Origin: Fodinibius sp036381435
Lineage (GTDB): Bacteria; Bacteroidota; Rhodothermia; Balneolales; Balneolaceae
NCBI GenBank assembly: GCA_036381435.1
Contig: DASVCW010000042.1
Location: 1-64,000 of the forward strand
Length of the DNA: 64,000 nucleotides
Direction of reading: 5' to 3'
Below are positions 27,701 through 35,106 of the stretch, in pieces. Under the pieces are notes generated by a model. The model worked only from the letters and a program-made list of their open reading frames with translations, was not told the DNA's origin and did no database searches. Made by a program: the position numbers and the translations under genes. Positions within the stretch are counted from its first letter, which is position 1. Every line of letters begins with the position of its first letter.

Positions 27701-30664
27701 GTTCAGGACATCACCGAACGCAAGCAGGCTGAGAAAAAGGCCACCTTTCGTGCCACGCTCACCGACGCATTGCGCCCCCTTGAAGATCCTGAAGCTATCA
27801 AAAACGAAGCTACCCGCATTTTGGGTGAGCATCTTGGTGTCAGTCGTGCCCTCTATGCGGATGTTGAAGAAGATGAAATATATATCTCCGTTAAACAAAA
27901 TTATGTTGATGGTGTATCTCCTGTAACCGGACGATTTAGGTTGGATGATTTTGGCCGGGAACTGATGGATGATATTCGTGCAGGCATCACCCTTACGGTC
28001 TCAGATGTTAATGACTTTGATGAAGAGCCCCGGCTGCAAGAGGCAGAGCGTGGTGCTTATGATGCTGTGGGTGTACAAGCTTATGCTGCCGTACCACTTA
28101 TTAAAGATGGAAAATTGGTTGCTTATCTGGGCTTTCATCAATCCGAACCCCGTAATTGGACTGACGATGAGATTGCCCTTATGGAGGAGACGGCAGAACG
28201 TACTTGGGCCGCTGTTGAACGTGCACGTACAGAGCAGCAAATGCAGCAGAGCGAGTACCAGTACCGAACGCTGTTTGAATCGATTGATGAAGGCTACTGT
28301 ATTATCCAGGTAGCATTTGATGAAAATGACGAGCCTGTTAATTATAAAGTTGTTGAAGCTAATCCTGCCGCTAAAAGTCTGATAGGTGCTATGAAAGTGG
28401 AAGGCAAAAGCGCCCGGGAGATTTTGCCCGAAGAGCAAGTTTTTTCATTTGAAACCTACGGAAAGGTAGTTTTAACGAGAGAGCCGATTCATTTTGAAAG
28501 ACATGCTCAATCTTTAGACCGCTATTTCAGCATATCGGTCTATCCTTACGGGCAGCCGAAGGAACAAAAAGCAGCCGTGCTCTTTAATGACACTACCGCT
28601 CGCAAACGCTCGGAGCAAGCCATACGCCAAAATAGTGAGCGCCTTAAAGCGGTGCTTAGAGGCAGTACAGTGGGGGCGTGGGACTTTAACGTTGAGAGTG
28701 ACACCAGTTGGCATTCGCCTGAATACGACCGTATTTTTGGGTACGATTCAATACCCGAATGGTCATTTGAAAAATTCATGGAACACGTTTTACCTGAAGA
28801 CCGTGAAAGGGTTGACCGGGAGTACAGTGATGTTTTGAATGGCAACGGAATGCTATTGGATTTAGAATTCCAAATCCGGCGGGCAGACGGGGAGAAGCGG
28901 TGGATTTGGAGCCACGGACAAGTAATTCGCGAAGATGATTCCGGTTCACCAAAACGAGTGATTGGTACTGTTCAGGACATCACCGGGCGAAAGCGGGAGG
29001 AGATGAACAGCCACTTTTTGGCCGGTTTGAGTAAAGAATTGCAGGCCATTAGCGATCCCGATGAAATTATGGCGGCTACAGCCGAAATGCTGGGTGAACA
29101 CTTAGAAGTAGATCGCTGCGCCTATGCCGAGGTTGAGGGGGATGAAGACAGCTTTACCATCACCGGAGATTACACGCGCGGCGATATGATCAGCATTGTG
29201 GGTAATTGGCAAATGTCTGCCTTCGGCTCGGAAGCCCTGCGCCTGATGCGCAAGAACGATACGTATGTGGTGCATGATGTGGACAAAGACGAACGTATAA
29301 CCCAAGACGACCTCGAAGCTTACGAGCAGACAAAAATAGAAGCGGTGATTTGTGTGCCTTTACACAAGGCCGGGAAATTCGTGGCGGGAATGGCGGTTCA
29401 CCGGAACAAACCGTACCACTGGTTGCCTCAGGAGGTTAGCCTGACGGTGCAAGTAGTAAACCGTTGCTGGGAAGCTATTGAACGCGCCCGCATCAACCGT
29501 GACCTGGAAGAAATGAACGAAACCCTTGAAGAACGGGTAGATGAGCGAACTTCAGCCCTGCTTTCTTATCAAAAACAGTTGCGTTTGCTGGCCACCCGGT
29601 TAAGTAAAGCTGAAGAAGAAGAGCGAAGGCGTTTAGCTACGGAACTGCACGACAACCTGGGTCAAATACTTGCCGTAACCAAAATGAAGGTAGATTTAAT
29701 GGAAAAAACCCAAAGCTTATCTGATCTTACTGAGACCTCAGAATTAATGGATGAAGCGATCAGTTATACCCGCGAACTTATGAGTGAACTGAAACCGCCG
29801 CCACAACTTGGTGAGGAAGATATAAGCACAAACCTCGACTGGCTGGCAAAAAAAATGAAGAAGTACGATCTCAACGTAATGTTTGAAGGCGTTGAGGGGC
29901 CTGAACCGCTTGATGAGGATATCCAAACAACGCTTGTACAGGCAGTAAGAGAACTGCTTTTTAATGTGGTTAAACATACCGGGGATGCCGAAGCCCGTGT
30001 TGTCTTATCGTATCCCGACGATCATCTGAAAATAACCGTAAAAGATAACGGAGCCGGATTCGATGTAAACAGCATTGATATCGATTTATCGAAAGGCGGA
30101 TTCGGACTTTTCAATATTCGAGAGCGTATAGATCTCTTGGGCGGACATATGGAAGTTGAATCGGTGCCCGGTGAAGGTACAACAGTAACGCTGTTGGTAC
30201 CGCTAACGGCTGAGGGCGCGAATGCGCTATCCGACGGAGAAAGTTCACGAAAACCACAAGGACGTGGAATACCCGGCAAGCAGAATCAAACTAAAATTAA
30301 AGTGTTGCTCGTGGATGATCATGAGATGATGCGTGAGGGACTTAAGAAAATCATTGAACAGGAGGGCGATTTAATCGTTGTGGCGGAAGCACCCGATGGC
30401 CAAAGTGCGGTGGAGTTGGCACATGAAACCCGCCCCGATGTAGTGATTATGGATATCAACCTTCCCGGCATGAACGGCATAGACGCTACAGAGAAAATTA
30501 AAGCCGAGCTCCCCGAAATGCGGGTGATTGGTTTATCACTGCATAATGATGAAGAGGTAATCCGCGAAATGCGCAACGCCGGTGCATCGGCCTATCTCAC
30601 TAAATCAAATGCCTTCGAAACGCTCTGTGCCACCATTCGAAGTGAAGGTATGATGAGGGAGTAA
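24743..30664 (+). CDS. Giant multi-GAF/PAS hybrid sensor histidine kinase with C-terminal receiver (paralogue)
   Basis: The protein has 1973 aa. Order of modules (approximate residues): GAF 30-190, PAS 202-323, PAS 332-450, PAS 453-575, PAS 583-703, GAF 708-868, PAS 873-998, GAF 1001-1165, PAS 1170-1286, PAS 1293-1416, GAF 1423-1583. A coiled coil follows, then HisKA_3 with His1636 (ELHDNLGQ), HATPase (LFNVVKHT; GGFGLFNIRERI) and a receiver with Asp1904 (IMDINLPGMNG). No membrane segment or DNA-binding domain is visible. From the coiled coil onward it is clearly homologous to the kinase at 17362, while the sensory part is shuffled differently. Internal duplicates include the PAS-GAF units at 873-1165 and 1293-1583. 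PAS and GAF domains sense small ligands, redox state, light or other signals; none can be named here. No separate response regulator gene is adjacent. Confidence 0.9.
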   Translation: MVKGTKESLTDSPKTNGRRKEDQLLEEQTRLLELIASGKPLEECLSALCSAIPRLNPGVRASVLLADEQRKAFKRPIAPELLPSFGEGLEGAPINDLCIGTCGEAVFSGEPVICEDIKNDEKWSKEWRELCVSNDILGCQSTPVFGEDGNAQASFMLCFNKARTSNEWEERLSEFGAHIIKIALERERSNKALLKHEEELRKSREQFEMAARAGSVGTWTWDIKEDIVATDKYLAEAYGVDPEKAAAGATMKSFYESIHEDDEEKTWNRLMKAVEETGELEAEYRVQNGDETLWILARGKVEYDKGEPLRMRGTISDITARKRQEEKLRQSEERFRAFVEASSDVVYRMSPDWKEMYHLDGRNFIADTHETSSTWLDEYIHSGDQERVKKAIDKTMRTKSIFDLEHRVLQVDGALGWTHSRAIPILDGEGELIEWFGTARDVTEHKKIEEALKASEEKYRALFDSMDEGYCIIEMIFDDNDKPVDYRFVEVNDAFEQQSGMSNVTGKRMLEFVSDIEEHWLENYGQVALTGEPIRFLNEYKSLNRWFDVYAFQAEGWSGNKVAVLFSDVTEQKQAEQLLRESKEHLELAVEVALIGTWNYDIETDFVHLDERMCEIWGVTETTIPLAEVVEHIHSGDREQVAAAITAALDPSSDGTYNVDYRIVWDDGTIRWVSANGRVQFSGEEREAVGFFGTALDVTERKQAEKKAKFRSTLTDVLRPLTDPAEIKADATRVLCEYLDADRSLYAEVEADGEHAVIERDYTKGIPSMAGRIRLDDFGPTLMDEMRRGDIHIQINIGENPDLTEQEKKNYQGIGIQAQVGVPFMKNGQLLSILGVHQSEPREWTDDEIDLMEETAERTWAAVERARVETDLQRSEARLKTVLKGSEVGAWDLNLEDQAAWRSIEHDRIFGYDTLLPEWTYEIFMEHVLPEDREMVDKKFNDALEGNGRWDFECRIMRKDGEKRWIWARGQVYHRNDDSLKRMLGTVQDITERKQAEKKATFRATLTDALRPLEDPEAIKNEATRILGEHLGVSRALYADVEEDEIYISVKQNYVDGVSPVTGRFRLDDFGRELMDDIRAGITLTVSDVNDFDEEPRLQEAERGAYDAVGVQAYAAVPLIKDGKLVAYLGFHQSEPRNWTDDEIALMEETAERTWAAVERARTEQQMQQSEYQYRTLFESIDEGYCIIQVAFDENDEPVNYKVVEANPAAKSLIGAMKVEGKSAREILPEEQVFSFETYGKVVLTREPIHFERHAQSLDRYFSISVYPYGQPKEQKAAVLFNDTTARKRSEQAIRQNSERLKAVLRGSTVGAWDFNVESDTSWHSPEYDRIFGYDSIPEWSFEKFMEHVLPEDRERVDREYSDVLNGNGMLLDLEFQIRRADGEKRWIWSHGQVIREDDSGSPKRVIGTVQDITGRKREEMNSHFLAGLSKELQAISDPDEIMAATAEMLGEHLEVDRCAYAEVEGDEDSFTITGDYTRGDMISIVGNWQMSAFGSEALRLMRKNDTYVVHDVDKDERITQDDLEAYEQTKIEAVICVPLHKAGKFVAGMAVHRNKPYHWLPQEVSLTVQVVNRCWEAIERARINRDLEEMNETLEERVDERTSALLSYQKQLRLLATRLSKAEEEERRRLATELHDNLGQILAVTKMKVDLMEKTQSLSDLTETSELMDEAISYTRELMSELKPPPQLGEEDISTNLDWLAKKMKKYDLNVMFEGVEGPEPLDEDIQTTLVQAVRELLFNVVKHTGDAEARVVLSYPDDHLKITVKDNGAGFDVNSIDIDLSKGGFGLFNIRERIDLLGGHMEVESVPGEGTTVTLLVPLTAEGANALSDGESSRKPQGRGIPGKQNQTKIKVLLVDDHEMMREGLKKIIEQEGDLIVVAEAPDGQSAVELAHETRPDVVIMDINLPGMNGIDATEKIKAELPEMRVIGLSLHNDEEVIREMRNAGASAYLTKSNAFETLCATIRSEGMMRE

Positions 30665-30675
30665 TGGGAAATAGA

Positions 30676-30733
30676 AATTATGAATTTTGAATGATGGATT
30701 ACCGAATTATGAATTTTGAATGATGGATTACCG
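30676..30733. repeat. Tandem repeat, two 29-bp units
   Basis: The unit aattatgaattttgaatgat... of 29 bases occurs twice in a row (30676-30704 and 30705-30733), immediately after the kinase stop. The rest of the gap to 30979 contains the hairpin gtcggataacttgtccgac (about 30843) and a ccctaaaggggtcagggg block. Confidence 0.85.
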
Positions 30734-30979
30734 AGGAGTCGTGCCATAGACATCTCTTCGAGCACTCCCGCACATATACCTGTTTCAGACCCCGATAAAA
30801 ACCATCGGGGCAAGGAGGGGAGGATCTATTATCGGAGACGTAAGTCGGATAACTTGTCCGACAATGGTTATAGAAAATTGTTATCTACCCCTAAAGGGGT
30901 CAGGGGGATTTATAGAACCTCTTAAAACAGCGAAAGCCGCAATTTAAGAGAGGTATTTCTTCACCCTTCCATTCAACCC

Positions 30980-32035
30980 TTAAATCGAATCAAAATTATT
31001 CTTTTGCAGCGTATAATCTTCAGCCTCATCTGTCTTCTTAGTCAAAAAAGATGACGAATATTTTGAGGTGCTTTCATATCCTTTTTTCGATTTGTGGCCG
31101 TTCCTCATTTCAGGAAGCAGGTAGTTTATAAGATCAAAAAAGGAGATAACGAGTCCCGGTGCGATGCCATGGGCAGCTACGGCAATTTTAGCGGGAACGG
31201 TAAGGGTAATTGTTTTCTTTCCCTTCTTCATTGCAGTAATAATTTTTTGAGCTGCTTTGTCAACATTCATAGAAAGTAAAGGCAGTGAATCGGTTATCTT
31301 GAACCAGGCATACTCTTTTTCATACTGGCCCTTTACCTCAATATTTCGCGGACTTCCGGTTCGCATCAAGCCGGGATAAACAGTAGTAACTTTAATATTA
31401 TATTTTCTGAGTTCGGACGACATGCCCTCCGAAAGTCCTGATAAGGCATATTTACTGGTATTATAAGGCAGCAGGTGCGGGAAGCTTACCCGGCCCCCGA
31501 TAGAAACAATATTCACGATTCGTCCTCCGCCCATCCCAATCATATCCGGTAAAACATGATTCATGGTATAAAACGGACCCCAGAAATGGACTTTCATTGC
31601 TGCTTCATAGTCTTCATCCGACATTGATTCCATAGGCCCTACCTGAACGATACCCGCATTGTTAATCAGTATGTCAATATTTCCCATCTCTTCTTTAACC
31701 TGTTCAACCATGTTCTCTACCTGGTTTCGATCGGTGATGTCACATGGAACCGCTAAAAAATGAAGAGCTCTGTATGCGAGGTCTTCGGATGCCCGCTGAA
31801 GTTCATCTATTGAGCGTGCACAGACTACTATTTTAGCCCCTTCATCCGCCAAGTGCCTGGCCAGAACCAGTCCAAGTCCGCGCGAGCCTCCGGTAATAAG
31901 TACTACCTTGTTTTTCAGGCTGAATTTATTGTATGAATTCATTATTGCTTTCGCAGCAAATAAACCACCTGCGACGAGTGCAGATCCGGCTATAAATTTA
32001 GCAATACCAGTAGCGTTTTTTTTGGAGTCTCTCAT
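30980..32035 (-). CDS. Short-chain dehydrogenase/reductase with N-terminal membrane segment
   Basis: The protein has 351 aa from ATG at 32035; an in-frame ATG at 32104 would add 23 residues, and neither start has a clear ribosome site. A hydrophobic helix lies near the N-terminus (GIAKFIAGSALVAGGLFAAKAIM). The classical SDR domain follows: TGGSRGLG for NAD(P) binding, NNAG, the catalytic Ser in NIVSIGG and YNTSK for Tyr and Lys, then YPGLMRTG. The 'CARS' segment after the second beta strand suggests NADP preference. A C-terminal extension (about 75 residues) includes a second hydrophobic stretch, IAPGLVISFFDLINYLL. SDRs of this layout oxidise or reduce alcohol and ketone groups of lipids or other small molecules; the substrate cannot be told. 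The gene converges with the second kinase. Confidence 0.85.
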   Translation of the reverse strand: MRDSKKNATGIAKFIAGSALVAGGLFAAKAIMNSYNKFSLKNKVVLITGGSRGLGLVLARHLADEGAKIVVCARSIDELQRASEDLAYRALHFLAVPCDITDRNQVENMVEQVKEEMGNIDILINNAGIVQVGPMESMSDEDYEAAMKVHFWGPFYTMNHVLPDMIGMGGGRIVNIVSIGGRVSFPHLLPYNTSKYALSGLSEGMSSELRKYNIKVTTVYPGLMRTGSPRNIEVKGQYEKEYAWFKITDSLPLLSMNVDKAAQKIITAMKKGKKTITLTVPAKIAVAAHGIAPGLVISFFDLINYLLPEMRNGHKSKKGYESTSKYSSSFLTKKTDEAEDYTLQKNNFDSI

Positions 32036-32223
32036 AATGACTAAGCTTAAAATTAATCTGTTACAAATTACTCTTGTGGATGTCTCTTTTTTCTTTATAG
32101 GCAATTTCTTATAAAAAGATTCCTATAATTTTTGATTAATCAGAAAGGATGGTTTTGTTAAAACAACTGATCTAAACAGGTTGAGTTTTGTAACGAACAA
32201 TACTATCTTTGGATTCTTCATTT

Positions 32224-32272
32224 GGGACGTGGCCCAACTTCGCTAAAGCTACGTAGGGCAGGCGCAGTCCGG
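32224..32272 (+). pseudogene. Interrupted 5' fragment of a tRNA-Pro gene
   Basis: GGGACGTGG (32224-32232) and GGCGCAGTCCGG (32261-32272) together equal the 5' end of the intact tRNA-Pro that follows at 32349, but they are separated by 28 bases of the cttcgctaaagctacgtagggca repeat. The rest of the tRNA is not present here, so it is a dead, interrupted copy. Confidence 0.5.
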
Positions 32273-32348
32273 CCTGCCGGACGAAGCATTAAAGCTTCGG
32301 CAATGATTTTTGAAAGATTTTGTTCTTTAACCAAATGATAATTTTTTT

Positions 32349-32422
32349 CGGGACGTGGCGCAGTCCGGTAGCGCACACGACTGGGGGTCGTGGGGTCGCA
32401 GGTTCAAATCCTGTCGTCCCGA
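32349..32422 (+). tRNA. tRNA-Pro (anticodon GGG)
   Basis: A 74-base cloverleaf can be drawn. The acceptor stem CGGGACG pairs with CGTCCCG, followed by discriminator A. The D arm is GCGC-AGTCCGGTA-GCGC. The anticodon arm is CACGA-CTGGGGG-TCGTG, with GGG at loop positions 34-36. The T arm is GCAGG-TTCAAAT-CCTGT. CCA is not encoded. The anticodon GGG reads proline CCC/CCU codons. Confidence 0.95.
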
Positions 32423-32432
32423 CTAAAACATA

Positions 32433-32471
32433 AAGCCTTTACACCGCAGTTAGCTGTGTAAAGGCTTTTTT
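32433..32471 (+). terminator. Rho-independent terminator of tRNA-Pro
   Basis: AAGCCTTTACAC (32433-32444) pairs perfectly with GTGTAAAGGCTT (32456-32467) around an 11-base loop, and a T run reaches 32471. It lies 10 bases after the tRNA. Confidence 0.9.
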
Positions 32472-32513
32472 GTTGAACCTGCGGCAGGTTCTTCCGAAGG
32501 AATCCCTACGGGG

Positions 32514-32531
32514 AAATCCTGTCGTCCCGAC
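32514..32531 (+). repeat. 18-bp direct duplicate of the tRNA-Pro 3' end
   Basis: aaatcctgtcgtcccgac at 32514-32531 repeats 32406-32423 exactly, that is, half the T arm, the acceptor strand, the discriminator and the next base. A second terminator follows it at once. It looks like the end of a former tandem tRNA copy, or half of an attachment-site-like duplication. Confidence 0.85.
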
Positions 32532-32534
32532 ATC

Positions 32535-32580
32535 AAAGGTCTTTTAGTAGTTTTTTACGGCTATTGAAAGGCCTTTTTTT
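32535..32580 (+). terminator. Second terminator after the tRNA remnant
   Basis: AAAGGTCTTTTAGTAG (32535-32550) pairs with CTATTGAAAGGCCTTT (32561-32576), allowing three G-U pairs. A run of seven T ends at 32580. Its place after a tRNA 3' end copies the arrangement of the intact gene. Confidence 0.8.
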
Positions 32581-32656
32581 GTTGTTATTGCTATCCCCGA
32601 ACGGTCTGTCGGTATTTCAAGTTGAGAATAAAAACACTAAAAGAGAGAAATTAACG

Positions 32657-32887
32657 ATGCCCTATAAAAATTTATCTGATTTACCCGATTCGGTGAAAGA
32701 TAATCTTCCTCATCATGCGCAGGAAATTTACCAGGAAGCCTATAACAGCGCATGGGATGAATACAAAGATCCCAAGAAACGGCGTGGTGATTCGTCCCGT
32801 GAGGAAACCGCTCATAAAGTGGCCTGGTCTGCCGTTGAACGAAAGTATGAAAAGAAGGATGATAAGTGGGTTCAAAAAAAGGATTAG
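32657..32887 (+). CDS. chaB: ChaB family protein
   Basis: The 76-aa protein starts at ATG 32657 (MPYKNLSDLPDSVKDNLP). An open frame extends further upstream, but those codons overlap the terminator and are not family-like. The whole length matches ChaB: LPHHAQEIYQEAYNSAWDEY, then KRRGDSSREETAHKVAWSAVERKYEK and a short charged tail. ChaB was named as a regulator of the cation antiporter ChaA in E. coli, but many genomes, including this window, have ChaB with no ChaA beside it, and its biochemical action is unsettled. It should be a soluble cytoplasmic protein. AGAGAGAAA upstream may serve as the ribosome site. The gap after it (32888-33171) shows no gene. Confidence 0.9.
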   Translation: MPYKNLSDLPDSVKDNLPHHAQEIYQEAYNSAWDEYKDPKKRRGDSSREETAHKVAWSAVERKYEKKDDKWVQKKD

Positions 32888-33171
32888 TTTTTAGAGGACT
32901 TATTTGAAGCCTCTATCTTACCCCCGTTTTCAGCTTGCGTGGACTCAAACTTCTGCCACAATAAAAGGATAGCTTTTTGAATGCCTGCCAAACACTGTCC
33001 TTTTTACCTTATGGTCTCCCCTTTCCATTTAAGATTTTGTATTTATATTTGCTGCATTTTTTAGTTTATTAAAAGGTCTGCTATGTGGATATATGGTTTC
33101 AGCTATGGAGTAGTTTAATAATTTTTGCTGTATCTTATTAAACTTCGGCTCAGAAAGAGTCTGTAAGGGAT

Positions 33172-33756
33172 ATGGATAGAATAAAAGAAAAAAAGTTTCA
33201 GTCTGATTGTCATCTGGTGGAGAAGGTGCGTCAGGGTGATAAAAATGCTCTTGAGGAACTTTTTTTCGAATATTACCCTGATCTGTGCACCTATGCTTTT
33301 CAAATGATCAAATCTGCAGAGCAGGCCGAAGATATAGTACAAGAGGTTTTTTACAATTTATGGAAAGGCCGCAAAAGTTGGCATATTTGCATTTCTTTAA
33401 AGGCCTATCTTTTTCAGTCCGTCAGAAATCATACTCTGAATTATATTGAGAAAAGTAAACACTATCGGCAGGTGAGGGACGAGTTTGCGAAAGAAATCGG
33501 CTGGAATGATGAGGACCGGAATGGATTGGATCAGGAAAAACGGCAATTGGTAGACCGTATTTGGACTGCCGTCTATGAAATGCCTCAGCGGCGACAATCT
33601 GTTTTCGTTTTGCACCAAAAGCACGGGCTCAGCTATAAGGAGATAGCGGATGTGTTAAATATTAAGCGAAAAACGGTTGAGAATCACATGGGTTTTGCCT
33701 TAAGCGAAATTCGTGAACGTCTCGATATGAGTCTTTTAATTGATTCTAGCACATAA
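33172..33756 (+). CDS. ECF RNA polymerase sigma factor (FecI-like)
   Basis: The protein has 194 aa. Region 2 lies at about 20-90: DKNALEELFFEYYPDLCTYAFQMIK, then QAEDIVQEVFYNLWKGR, the typical D-x-VQE-F-xLW core-binding and -10 motif. Region 4 is at about 125-185: LVDRIWTAVYEMPQRRQSVFVLHQKHGLSYKEIADVLNIKRKTVENHM, a helix-turn-helix. It heads the set sigma, FecR, SusC with STN domain, SusD. In such systems the sigma factor is held by the FecR protein and released when the outer-membrane transporter binds its substrate. It should activate the SusC/SusD genes downstream. A 246-bp gap with a two-hairpin repeat separates it from FecR, so the two may have separate promoters. Confidence 0.95.
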   Translation: MDRIKEKKFQSDCHLVEKVRQGDKNALEELFFEYYPDLCTYAFQMIKSAEQAEDIVQEVFYNLWKGRKSWHICISLKAYLFQSVRNHTLNYIEKSKHYRQVRDEFAKEIGWNDEDRNGLDQEKRQLVDRIWTAVYEMPQRRQSVFVLHQKHGLSYKEIADVLNIKRKTVENHMGFALSEIRERLDMSLLIDSST

Positions 33757-33759
33757 ATT

Positions 33760-33841
33760 TTCATTGGAAGACTGGTTTGTTGTCTGATGAATGAAAAAGG
33801 CTTTTATACTCATCCGACTTCAAACCCAGAATTCGGATGAG
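33760..33841. repeat. Two-hairpin repeat element, copy B
   Basis: Hairpin 1 pairs TTCATT with AATGAA and AGAC with GTCT around TGGTTTGTT. Hairpin 2 is CTCATCCGA / TCGGATGAG (33809-33841) around CTTCAAACCCAGAAT. Compared with copy A at 24089, the first and last stem pairs of hairpin 2 have changed on both strands together (T-A to C-G, and G-C to A-T). It starts right after the sigma factor stop. Confidence 0.75.
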
Positions 33842-34002
33842 GAAATATCAAAATTCAATCAAGATAAATTTCTGTCTACATTAATTTATTTAGTTTTCAC
33901 TTCTTTTTACTTAAAAAATTATTAAAAATGATTTTTTCTTAGGGGTACCTTGGATATTGCTTGTCTTATTAATAAAGAATAAATCTACAAACCGGCTTAA
34001 AA

Positions 34003-35073
34003 TTGAAAAAAGACAGGCTTACGTATAAGACGCTGGCTCGCTATATGGCAAAGGAGTGCTCAAAGCAGGAGAAGAAAAGGGTTGATGAATGGGCACGGAA
34101 AAACTCTGCTAATGCTCAAAAGCTTGAAGAATTCCGGCATATCTGGAATTCTTCAAAAGAAAACACCCCCAATTCGAGGATGTTTAATGAAAAAGAAGGT
34201 TGGGAGCAGTTAAACCGGCGCTTACGGCAGGAGGAAATGATTGAAAGCGCTCGAGAAAAGCAAAATTTTAAGAAGCTTAATACCGTTCGCAGGTCCCTTC
34301 ATTCTACCACTCACCAGTTAATGCGCTTTGCGGCTATTTTTTTAATAACAGGATTAACCGGTTTCTTTGCCTATCAGAATTTTTATCAGCCGGAACCTGA
34401 AGCGAAAGAACCGGCTCTGCGGGAAATCAGTACGGGAAAGGCTCAGCGGGTGAATTTAACCCTGGCAGATGATACAAAAGTATTGCTGAATGCAGAAAGT
34501 TCTATCAAGCTTCCCGTTCACTTTAAACCTGATATTCGGGAAGTGTTTTTAGAAGGTCAGGCTTTTTTCAATGTGGCTCCAAACCCTGATAAGCCGTTTA
34601 TAATTCATACCGCAGGATCTGTGATTCGTGTTTTGGGTACTTCGTTTTCCATTCGCTCATATCCGGGAGACGGGCAAGTACTGGTAGCAGTAAAAGAAGG
34701 CAGGGTTTCTTTTGAAACCGAGGGTGATGAAGCATTTCAGGAAACCATTCTTACAAAGGGCGAACTGGGCCGGTATAATTTAAAAACGAATGAAATTGAG
34801 TCAGAACAACCGCAAAACATCAGCCGCTTTTTAAGCTGGATTGACGGCTATTTAAGGTTCGATAACATCGCTATGAGCGACATCGCAGATGAATTAGAAC
34901 GTCGCTATAACGTAAAGGTGAATTTTGAAAACGACGAGATTAAAAATTTGAAGCTCACGGCCTATTTAAAAAGCCGCTCCATTAAGAATGTGTTAAATGT
35001 TATAACAAGGTCTCTGAATATAAACTATAGCTTGGATGATGACCGGGTGACATTTTTTAAAAAGGATAAATAG
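34003..35073 (+). CDS. FecR family anti-sigma factor / signal transducer
   Basis: The protein has 356 aa and a TTG start at 34003 (MKKDRLTYKTLARYMAKE). The N-terminal helical region (about 1-90) binds the sigma factor. A transmembrane helix lies at about 106-126 (LMRFAAIFLITGLTGFFAYQNF). The periplasmic FecR domain is at about 145-240 (ISTGKAQRVNLTLADDTKVLLNAESSIKLP and VFLEGQAFFNVAPNPDKPFIIHTAGSVIRVLGTSF). The C-terminal DUF4974 domain covers about 280-350 (RFDNIAMSDIADELERRYNVKVNF). It relays occupancy of the outer-membrane SusC, through contact with the STN domain, to the sigma factor encoded upstream. It is 33 bp ahead of susC and probably co-transcribed with it. Confidence 0.95.
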   Translation: MKKDRLTYKTLARYMAKECSKQEKKRVDEWARKNSANAQKLEEFRHIWNSSKENTPNSRMFNEKEGWEQLNRRLRQEEMIESAREKQNFKKLNTVRRSLHSTTHQLMRFAAIFLITGLTGFFAYQNFYQPEPEAKEPALREISTGKAQRVNLTLADDTKVLLNAESSIKLPVHFKPDIREVFLEGQAFFNVAPNPDKPFIIHTAGSVIRVLGTSFSIRSYPGDGQVLVAVKEGRVSFETEGDEAFQETILTKGELGRYNLKTNEIESEQPQNISRFLSWIDGYLRFDNIAMSDIADELERRYNVKVNFENDEIKNLKLTAYLKSRSIKNVLNVITRSLNINYSLDDDRVTFFKKDK

Positions 35074-35106
35074 TAAAAACAACAAAAGCTCCAGCGAGGA
35101 TGAACT

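Noticed and set aside
32406..32531. 18-bp duplication of the tRNA-Pro end as attachment sites of an integrated element
   Set aside because: The copies are only 108 bp apart with just a terminator between them and no integrase, so no element is present; tandem tRNA decay fits better.
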